Assembly (NCBI RefSeq): GCF_029714185.1
Contig: NZ_CP121671.1
Span: 2,604,001-2,668,000 of the forward strand
Source of the DNA: Halobacillus naozhouensis
GTDB taxonomy: Bacteria > Bacillota > Bacilli > Bacillales > Halobacillaceae
Reading direction: 5' to 3'
Length of the DNA stretch: 64,000 nucleotides
Part shown: positions 58,148-64,000 of the stretch, in pieces
How the letters are laid out: the number at the start of each line of letters is the position of its first letter
Numbering within the stretch: the first letter of the stretch is position 1
The notes under the pieces: generated by a model
The model's database searches: none
Seen by the model: the letters and a program-made list of their open reading frames with translations, nothing else
Told to the model about the DNA's origin: nothing
Made by a program: the position numbers and the translations under genes

Positions 58148-59698
58148 TCAATAATATTGCCATGCGTGCTCATATTTTTGAATGAGGTTAGGATCAATTA
58201 ATGTATTAGGTTCAAATGAAACGGTTTCCCCGTCCCTGTTTACAATTTCCCGATCTTCATCATTTCCAAACACGGTCAGGGACTTTAATAATTCACTCGT
58301 TAGAAATTCAGTTTCCTTAGTTATCTCAAGTTGACTTACATCAATAGGTTCGCGGCTTGCCATGACAAATCCCCAATCTCCGAAACTGGGAATCCCGACA
58401 TGGAAGTTTTCAATATGAAGCCCTGTAGCTGCAACCGTCTCACTGATTGTCCAATAAACTTCCGTTGCAAAGACAGGACTCGTTGCTTGAATCATGGCTG
58501 CTCCGCCAGGTTTCAAGTGATTTCTAACGAGGGAATAGAATTCTTTTGTATATAATTTATTGAGACTCTCGTTGTTCGGATCAGGTAAATCAATAATAAT
58601 CACATCATAAAACTGATCTGCTTTTTCAAGAAACTGAAATGCATCTTTATTATGAACGGTGACTCTCTCATCGAGAAGTGATCCTTCGTTTAAATTGAGT
58701 AAATGATGATTTGTCTTGGCCAGATTAGTAACAGAAGGGTCGAGATCGACAAGGGTAATCTCCTCTACATCTGAATACTCTAACAACTCCCGAGCCGCTA
58801 ATCCATCACCACCTCCAAGGACGAGTACCTCTTCATGGCTTTCTGCTTGAGCCATGGGAGGATGGACAAGCGTTTCGTGATAACGGTGCTCATCTGAAGA
58901 ACTAAATTGAAGCGACCCATTTAAATATAGTCGAGTATCTCCCTGTTCTTTAGTCAAAACGATTTTTTGATAGGCACTTTCCTCCATATAAATAATCGGG
59001 TCCTGGTAGAGCTTTTGTTCGAAGGAAAAGGCCATCTCTTCTCCGAAAAATAATCCGCCGACTAATAATATTCCGATCACTACAGCCGCTGAGACATGAA
59101 AGACCATTTTTTTAATTTCTTGCCTAAATAGGTACAGGACGACAACAGCAACTCCAAGATTAATACAAGCGACAAAGAAAGCACTCTTCACCATACCCAT
59201 TTGCGGGCGCAAATAAAAAGCGAATAGCAATCCGCCAATTAATCCCCCAGCGTAATCTGAGAACAGCACTCTTGCAGTACTTCTGCTTAATTCCACGCCA
59301 ATTTCATTCGCTTTTCGAATCAAAATCGGCAATTCCACCCCGGTAAGTGCACCGACCGTAAATGTGATTAAATATAAAAATAAGGCATCCGAACCAGCCG
59401 GGGCAAATGCTGTCATGCCAAACATCATAAAGCTGGAGAATCCGCCGATTAGCGCAACCATAAATTCAATCCATACAAATGTAATGATCAATTTCTTCAT
59501 CACTTTCTCGCTCAAACTGGCACCGATCCCCATACCAGTTAAAAACAAGCTGATCGTCAACGTATATTGTTTCACACCATCTCCAAGTATGTATGAGCCC
59601 AGCGCGCCGAACAACACTTCAAAAATAATGCCGCAAATCGAGACAATTCCAGAAGCCCAATAAATTACCCTGCTCTTTCTTATGGCTTCGTTATTCAT
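58148..59698 (-). CDS. Membrane-anchored spermidine-synthase-like aminopropyltransferase
   Basis: 516 aa from ATG 59698 (TAGGAG). The first 220 residues hold six to seven membrane helices. The rest is a spermidine-synthase fold: YQKIVL (243-248), LNGSLQFSSSDEHRYHET (260-277), the SAM-type motif VLVLGGGDGLAAREL (291-304), acidic loop VDLDPS and IIIDLPDPNNESL. The polyamine-enzyme residues YQ, DE and the DLPDP Asp are kept, so catalysis is plausible; the acceptor is unknown. The gene follows DUF350, from which a terminator separates it, and precedes ytkL. Confidence 0.87.
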   Translation of the reverse strand: MNNEAIRKSRVIYWASGIVSICGIIFEVLFGALGSYILGDGVKQYTLTISLFLTGMGIGASLSEKVMKKLIITFVWIEFMVALIGGFSSFMMFGMTAFAPAGSDALFLYLITFTVGALTGVELPILIRKANEIGVELSRSTARVLFSDYAGGLIGGLLFAFYLRPQMGMVKSAFFVACINLGVAVVVLYLFRQEIKKMVFHVSAAVVIGILLVGGLFFGEEMAFSFEQKLYQDPIIYMEESAYQKIVLTKEQGDTRLYLNGSLQFSSSDEHRYHETLVHPPMAQAESHEEVLVLGGGDGLAARELLEYSDVEEITLVDLDPSVTNLAKTNHHLLNLNEGSLLDERVTVHNKDAFQFLEKADQFYDVIIIDLPDPNNESLNKLYTKEFYSLVRNHLKPGGAAMIQATSPVFATEVYWTISETVAATGLHIENFHVGIPSFGDWGFVMASREPIDVSQLEITKETEFLTSELLKSLTVFGNDEDREIVNRDGETVSFEPNTLIDPNLIQKYEHAWQYY

Positions 59699-59729
59699 TG
59701 TTTTCACTCCTACATCAAACAACCGACTT

Positions 59730-59766
59730 TAAAAAGGCCACTATGAATCAGTAATCCATAGCGGCT
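59730..59766 (-). terminator. Terminator after the DUF350 gene
   Basis: GCCGCTATG pairs with CATAGTGGC on the minus strand and runs into CTTTTT. It may allow partial read-through from the PspA operon into the aminopropyltransferase gene. Confidence 0.75.
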
Positions 59767-59808
59767 CAAAACACATTCTTTTTTGATTAGAAAGTACACC
59801 TGCGCTGT

Positions 59809-60204
59809 TTATGTAATGGAGGCGCCAATTACAAAAGCCAGCCCGATTGATACACCCATCGAAACAATTCCAACAGCTGTATTATTTTCTTTGAGTTTGG
59901 ACTCTACAGAAAACTTCCTCATGAATAATTCAAATAACAAGTAAGTAACCATTTGCAAGACAACCCCAACAGCACCCCAAATCAAGGTATCCCATAACGT
60001 AAAGCTATGATAAATGGCAAAGGATAAGATAATACAAATCCCAATAACCTTTCCTGAAATTGACATGGCGACAGCTTGATTTCCGTTACTTATTTCGTCC
60101 CAATCCTTATATTGCTTCGTAAGCCATTCAAACAAAACTAAACCAATCACTACAACAACTACGCCTAGAGCGAAATACCCTAATGTGGCTATAAATGGTT
60201 CCAT
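59809..60204 (-). CDS. DUF350 membrane protein of the PspA cluster
   Basis: 131 aa from ATG 60204, after AAAGGAGG; the frame stays open 57 codons further into the DUF4247 gene, without support. Four membrane helices in two repeats. WDEISNGNQAVAMSISGKVIGI and ENNTAVGIVSMGVSIGLAFVIGA are the conserved parts and align with the paralogue at 4400-4807. Function unknown. Fourth gene of DUF4178-pspA-DUF4247-DUF350. Confidence 0.87.
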   Translation of the reverse strand: MEPFIATLGYFALGVVVVVIGLVLFEWLTKQYKDWDEISNGNQAVAMSISGKVIGICIILSFAIYHSFTLWDTLIWGAVGVVLQMVTYLLFELFMRKFSVESKLKENNTAVGIVSMGVSIGLAFVIGASIT

Positions 60205-60217
60205 TCCATTCCCTCCT

Positions 60218-60889
60218 TTATTTTCCTGCACCAGGTCCGCCGCCGCGGTTTGAAGAGCCGCGAAAAGAACCGGGTTTTCCTGAGTTGTATCCTCCGTACT
60301 TGTTATAACCGCCGTAGCAATTACCTGTTGACTGACAAGTTGATGCACGTTTTCTCGCCCAATCATCAGAGTCAAGCATTCGATTCAATAAGGAGTATGC
60401 TAATAATCCTTGGAAAAAGCTCGGTGAATAATGGTTTCGTACAAATTCGTCACTGGATAATTCAATTAAGACCAGACCGGGTTCCGCATCGCTTTCCTGT
60501 AAGATTACAAAGTGCTCTGGATAAACGAGTACTTGTTTCCCATCATTTCGTTCGCTTACTTCTTCAGGTGGAATATTCTTTTTAAGGAGCTCAGTAACCT
60601 TTGGCAGCGTGAGCTCCTGTGTCATATAAATTTCAGAAATTCCCCTGTCAGTCTTGACAGTATCAAGTAAAGGAAAACCCTTTCTGATTAATTCTTCAAT
60701 GGATGAAGTATCCGTGTTATTAATGTTATCAATAATTTCATTCCGGGATGGTTCCTCAGGCAGCTCTTCATATGTATCTTCTGTATATGAACCAGAAATC
60801 CCTCTTGAATCACCATTATTTCCAAACATATTCATTCCTAGAACTACTGCGATGATCACAACGATTATAACTCCGCCAAAACCTCTCAC
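60218..60889 (-). CDS. DUF4247 protein with N-terminal anchor
   Basis: 223 aa from GTG 60889 (GGAGGGG 6 bases upstream). One N-terminal helix (about 5-21, FGGVIIVVIIAVVLGMNMF) would place the rest outside the membrane. The central DUF4247 region (about 60-180) is acidic, and the last 35 residues are rich in Gly, Tyr, Asn and Ser with two Cys (STCQSTGNCYGGYN). Function unknown. It lies 72 bases after pspA and 13 before DUF350. Confidence 0.82.
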   Translation of the reverse strand: MRGFGGVIIVVIIAVVLGMNMFGNNGDSRGISGSYTEDTYEELPEEPSRNEIIDNINNTDTSSIEELIRKGFPLLDTVKTDRGISEIYMTQELTLPKVTELLKKNIPPEEVSERNDGKQVLVYPEHFVILQESDAEPGLVLIELSSDEFVRNHYSPSFFQGLLAYSLLNRMLDSDDWARKRASTCQSTGNCYGGYNKYGGYNSGKPGSFRGSSNRGGGPGAGK

Positions 60890-60961
60890 GTGCAACCCCT
60901 CCCTTCATCAAAAAATACACGTGCCCAACGTACAGTCAGGCACGATTCATCTCCCGCTTTA

Positions 60962-61633
60962 TTACTCTTTATTCATTCTCTTTTTAAGGGCAGCCAATTC
61001 ATCATCTACACTATTTTTATCATCTAAAGCATCAAACTCATCATCGAGAGAACGATTTGATTTGGAGAGATCCTCACTTGTCTCAGCCTCCGCTTCATGC
61101 TGCATGACTTTCTCTTCCATTCTTTCAAATCCCTGACGTGACTCGTCACTGCCAATGCCGGACATCGTACGGTTCATCTTCGTGCGTGTTTTCGCTGATT
61201 CTGCTCTTGCTTTAAGCGAATCCTTTTTCAGCTTCATTTCCTGATACTCTTTCTTCATTTCATCAAGTTTCTTACGAAGATTATTAGAATCCTGCTCTGC
61301 ACGTTCATGTGAAGCTTTAAATTGATCAGCCTGTTCCTGATGATTGTTTTTATCTTCAAGTGCACGACGGGCTAAATCTTCATTTCCTGCTTCAATGGCT
61401 TTCTCAGCCTGCTTCATGCGTTTGTCACTTAATGCCTGTGCGTCATCATATTTACGCTTCAGCATTTTTTCATTAGCGATTTGCTTAGCCACGGCACTCT
61501 CTGCATCACGGATGTCGCTCTCCATATCTCTCATGAATTGCTCCAGCATTTTCACTGGATCTTCAGCTTTATCTAACATAGAGTTAAGCTCAGCACCGAC
61601 AACCGTTTTGACCCGATTAAAAAGTTTAAACAT
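60962..61633 (-). CDS. pspA: PspA/IM30 family protein
   Basis: 223 aa, almost wholly alpha-helical. The amphipathic start MFKLFNRVKTVVGAELNSML is followed by EDPVKMLEQFMRDMESDI, the family signature, then long coiled coils and an acidic C-terminus. PspA/IM30/ESCRT-III-like proteins coat and stabilise damaged membranes. GGAGG precedes the ATG. In B. subtilis the pspA operon is sigma-W controlled; here the sigma-W motif lies before the first gene, 15 bases upstream of which pspA follows. Confidence 0.93.
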   Translation of the reverse strand: MFKLFNRVKTVVGAELNSMLDKAEDPVKMLEQFMRDMESDIRDAESAVAKQIANEKMLKRKYDDAQALSDKRMKQAEKAIEAGNEDLARRALEDKNNHQEQADQFKASHERAEQDSNNLRKKLDEMKKEYQEMKLKKDSLKARAESAKTRTKMNRTMSGIGSDESRQGFERMEEKVMQHEAEAETSEDLSKSNRSLDDEFDALDDKNSVDDELAALKKRMNKE

Positions 61634-61648
61634 TTCATTTCCTCCTTA

Positions 61649-62158
61649 TTATTTAGAACCGGCTATGATTTTTATTTCATACGCTTCAATATCATATCCA
61701 TAGCTCACTTCAATTTCACTGCCCCAGGATTCTAAGGATAAGTATGTTTCCTCATCATTAGAAATATACTCAGCGTAACGAGTGGTCCGGCCATTTATAT
61801 TTTGGCTCCGGCCTTCTCCCGTCACATATGCTTCACCCTCCTCATCCTTATGATAAGTGGTACCTTCATATTCAATTTGCTTGGGAAAGGAATCCTGCGG
61901 AAGCTTAATTGTCTCATATATACCCAGTTCCAGCACATCATCCATCTCTGCAGAAAGCCACTTTATATTAGTACCTTCCAGTAGTTGATAAGAGTACCAT
62001 TCATAAGACCCGTCACGGTAAGTAATTTTACCGACCACTTCATAATCCACAAGGTCAAATGTGACGATATCACCTACCTGAATGTTAAGAACCGTTCTTT
62101 CTTTCACTTCGGGAGTTTCTGTTTTTTTATTTGAAAACAGTTTCGAAAAGAATCCCAA
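61649..62158 (-). CDS. DUF4178 protein
   Basis: 169 aa from TTG 62158 (GAGGTGA 4 bases upstream); a TTG at 62176 would lie before the ribosome site. An N-terminal hydrophobic-basic stretch (FFSKLFSNKK) leads to a beta-rich domain with VGDIVTFDLVDYEVVGKITYRDG and WLSAEMDD, the DUF4178 pattern. No catalytic motif is apparent. First gene of the cluster and only 15 bases before pspA. Confidence 0.85.
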   Translation of the reverse strand: MGFFSKLFSNKKTETPEVKERTVLNIQVGDIVTFDLVDYEVVGKITYRDGSYEWYSYQLLEGTNIKWLSAEMDDVLELGIYETIKLPQDSFPKQIEYEGTTYHKDEEGEAYVTGEGRSQNINGRTTRYAEYISNDEETYLSLESWGSEIEVSYGYDIEAYEIKIIAGSK

Positions 62159-62196
62159 ATGCTCACCTCTCTTCAACTAAGACCTTGTATCTGTAT

Positions 62197-62215
62197 GTAC
62201 GGGGTGAACCCGTAC
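62197..62215. promoter_or_regulatory. Inverted repeat overlapping the cluster promoter
   Basis: GTACGGG and CCCGTAC, separated by five bases, form a perfect palindrome covering the -10 CGTA and spacer of the sigma-W-type promoter. It may be a repressor site or arise from the promoter sequence itself. Confidence 0.5.
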
Positions 62216-62224
62216 TTGGTTTCA
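62198..62224 (-). promoter_or_regulatory. Sigma-W-type promoter of the DUF4178-pspA cluster
   Basis: TGAAAC (62219-62224), 17 bases, CGTA (62198-62201) on the minus strand, 40 bases before the DUF4178 start. Same elements and spacing as the ysdB promoter. Confidence 0.75.
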
Positions 62225-62285
62225 CTTTATTATAACTTTTTATAAAAAAACAGCAGAACGAAAGAAAGTCCTACTATTTGACAAG

Positions 62286-63404
62286 TTATGCTTTTAATAA
62301 TTCATCCGCACTTGCATAATCAAGGCCATGGGCTTCAGCTACTGCTTGGTAGGTTACATAGCCGTCAAGAGTATTTATTCCTTTAAAGAGCGCTTCATTA
62401 TCCTTGCTTGCCTGTTTGTACCCTTTGTTGGCAAGCTGCAGGGCATAAGGAACCGTCACGTTTGTCAAACCGATTGTTGATGTTCGCGGGACTGCCCCCG
62501 GCATGTTGGCTACAGCGTAATGTAATACTCCATGTTTTTCATATGTCGGATTATCGTGTGTTGTAATTCGATCAGTTGTTTCAAAAATCCCCCCCTGGTC
62601 GATGGCAACATCAACAATGACTGACCCTTCAGGCATCGATTTCACCATTTCTTCTGTTACAAGTTTAGGTGCTTTTGCCCCCGGGATAAGGACAGCTCCG
62701 ACAACCAAATCCGACTCTTCAAGTGCTTCTTGGATATTTAATGGATTGGACATCAACGTATTAATGTCTGAACCGAAAATATCATCAAGCTGCCGCAAAC
62801 GTTCAGGGTTCAGATCGATGATCGTAACATCAGCTCCTAGTCCCATTGCAATTTTGGCTGCATTTGTTCCTACAACCCCTCCACCTATGATGGTTACTCT
62901 ACCTCTTCTTACACCAGGAATCCCCCCAAGCAGAACGCCTCTTCCACCATGAGATTTTTCTAAGAACTGCGCTCCGATTTGAGAAGCCATTCGCCCAGCT
63001 ACTTCACTCATCGGAGTAAGCAAAGGCAATGAACCATTAGCCAGCTGTACCGTTTCATAAGCAATGGCAACCACTTTTCGATCGATCAAAGCTTTTGTTA
63101 ATTCTGGTTCTGGAGCTAAGTGTAAATAAGTAAATAAGATAAGTCCTTCATAAAAGAAATCATATTCTTCTGGAAGCGGCTCTTTCACTTTCATAACCAT
63201 TTCCTGCCCCCATGCTTCTTTTGCTGTGGAAACGATTGTAGCACCAGCTTCTTTGTATTGCTCATCTGTAAAGCTAGACCCAACACCTGCATTTGTTTCA
63301 ACAAAAACCTGATGTCCGGAATTCTGTAAAGTAATCACTCCGGCCGGTGTCATAGCAACACGGTTTTCGTTATTTTTCACTTCTCTGGGCACACCTATTT
63401 TCAC
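62286..63404 (-). CDS. ald: Alanine dehydrogenase
   Basis: 372 aa from GTG 63404 with AGGAGG upstream. It converts L-alanine to pyruvate and ammonia with NAD and supports growth on alanine and sporulation. [20 protein letters not shown] start, catalytic Lys in [13 protein letters not shown] and His in [11 protein letters not shown], and NAD motif [14 protein letters not shown] near 175. No clear terminator follows; a TTGATA-containing promoter may lie near 63.5 kb but its -10 is poor. Confidence 0.97.
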   Translation of the reverse strand: MKIGVPREVKNNENRVAMTPAGVITLQNSGHQVFVETNAGVGSSFTDEQYKEAGATIVSTAKEAWGQEMVMKVKEPLPEEYDFFYEGLILFTYLHLAPEPELTKALIDRKVVAIAYETVQLANGSLPLLTPMSEVAGRMASQIGAQFLEKSHGGRGVLLGGIPGVRRGRVTIIGGGVVGTNAAKIAMGLGADVTIIDLNPERLRQLDDIFGSDINTLMSNPLNIQEALEESDLVVGAVLIPGAKAPKLVTEEMVKSMPEGSVIVDVAIDQGGIFETTDRITTHDNPTYEKHGVLHYAVANMPGAVPRTSTIGLTNVTVPYALQLANKGYKQASKDNEALFKGINTLDGYVTYQAVAEAHGLDYASADELLKA

Positions 63405-63575
63405 GAATACTCAACCTCCTACTTCGATTCGACCAGGGTAAACCTCACTTCCTGTCAAAATCAGCTATAACTTCATTTTTTACAAGTGAACAGAAGACTA
63501 TTCTGTAAGCCCTTTCATTGTATCAAATTCATGTAAGAAACTGTAGTCATGGTCAAAAAAATGAAGGATCTTCTT

Positions 63576-64000
63576 TCAACGATATCGATTAATGACATCT
63601 AGCCCACCCGTGACTTCATAAATGGTCCCCGTTATCATATCTGACTGTTCTTCACATAGAAAGGCGATCGTTCGGGCTATATCCTCACCGGTTCCAGGTC
63701 TGCCGATCGGTGTTTTATCACCTTTTATTTTTTTGCCTTGTTCGATAGTCGCTTCCTTCATATCACCAGTAATATTGCCTGGACATACCATGTTCGATGT
63801 TATACCATTTTCAGCTTCTTCAAAGGCGATCGTTTTCGTTAATGATACTAAACCAACCTTCGCAGCAGCAAAGGCTGAGCGGTAGATCCACCCTGACGAG
63901 GTACCTGCCCCTTGAAAACCATAGTTAATAATTCGTCCAAACGCTTGAGTCCTCATAACAGGAATAATCTGTTTGAGTAAATAAAACGCAGCATCAAGAT
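63576..64000 (-). CDS. ytkK: SDR-family oxidoreductase, C-terminal part (YtkK-like; N-terminus beyond the window)
   Basis: The last 141 residues are visible; the gene begins beyond base 64000. The C-terminal SDR pattern is clear: FGRIINYG, AFAAAKVGLVSLTKTIA, NMVCPGNITG and PIGRPGTGEDIARTIAFL, ending GTIYEVTGGLDV. The position normally holding the catalytic Tyr of YxxxK reads FAAAK, with Phe in place of Tyr, and the usual Ser segment reads NYGFQGAG. Catalysis may therefore be altered. The ytkK name is from family resemblance and position near ald and ytkL. Confidence 0.75.
   Translation of the reverse strand, partial: LDAAFYLLKQIIPVMRTQAFGRIINYGFQGAGTSSGWIYRSAFAAAKVGLVSLTKTIAFEEAENGITSNMVCPGNITGDMKEATIEQGKKIKGDKTPIGRPGTGEDIARTIAFLCEEQSDMITGTIYEVTGGLDVINRYR

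Noticed and set aside
63225..63240. cre-like sequence inside ald
   Set aside because: Match is weak in the right arm and it lies within coding sequence.

Overview
The window is a stretch of low-to-middle GC Bacillota chromosome. The gene order follows the Bacillus subtilis etfA-to-ald segment almost gene for gene: etfA, etfB, fadB, fadR, lcfA, mutS2, polX, zapA, rnhC, pheST, sspI, rplT-rpmI-infC, thrS, dnaI, dnaB, nrdR, speD, gapB, coaE, mutM, polA, phoPR, mdh, icd, citZ, pyk, pfkA, accDA, ytsJ, dnaE, ytrHI, nrnA, ytpI, ytoI, ytkL, ald. Endospore genes (sspI, ytrH, ytrI, ytaF, ytxC) point to a spore-forming Bacillaceae. Acidic proteins suggest a moderately halophilic genus such as Halobacillus, but that placement is inference. 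I see no tRNA, rRNA, CRISPR array, insertion sequence or prophage. Nearly all genes lie on the minus strand. The plus-strand exceptions are rnhC, sspI, ysdB, ytvI, ytrHI and ytpI.

Layout by region. 1-4.2 kb: fatty-acid degradation (etfA, etfB, fadB, fadR, lcfA) with a FadR operator. 4.3-11 kb: a DUF350 protein, MutS2, PolX, CvpA, ZapA and RNase HIII. 11-23 kb: translation genes with three RNA attenuators (T-boxes before pheS and thrS, an L20-type leader before infC). 23-30 kb: replication initiation (dnaI, dnaB), nrdR, speD and gapB. 30-37 kb: coaE, ytaF, mutM, polA and phoPR. 37-50 kb: central carbon metabolism (mdh, icd, citZ, pyk, pfkA, accDA, ytsJ), with candidate cre sites and a GntR-type operator. 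50-58 kb: dnaE, sporulation membrane genes, nrnA, ytoI and ytkL. 58-62.2 kb: a membrane-stress cluster of DUF4178, PspA, DUF4247, DUF350 and a membrane-anchored aminopropyltransferase-like protein. 62.3-64 kb: ald and a partial SDR gene.

The least understood part is the 58.1-62.2 kb cluster. It is preceded by a sigma-W-like promoter (TGAAAC-N17-CGTA), and a matching promoter stands before ysdB at 17.65 kb. A second DUF350 paralogue lies at 4.4 kb. Other readable regulation includes two exact matches to the CcpN consensus around the gapB promoter, a TGGTCAGACCA operator just downstream of the ytsJ -10 box with a FadR-subfamily GntR gene directly after ytsJ, and a structured leader before speD. 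Start codons were set from ribosome binding sites. Many are GTG or TTG, and infC uses ATT.
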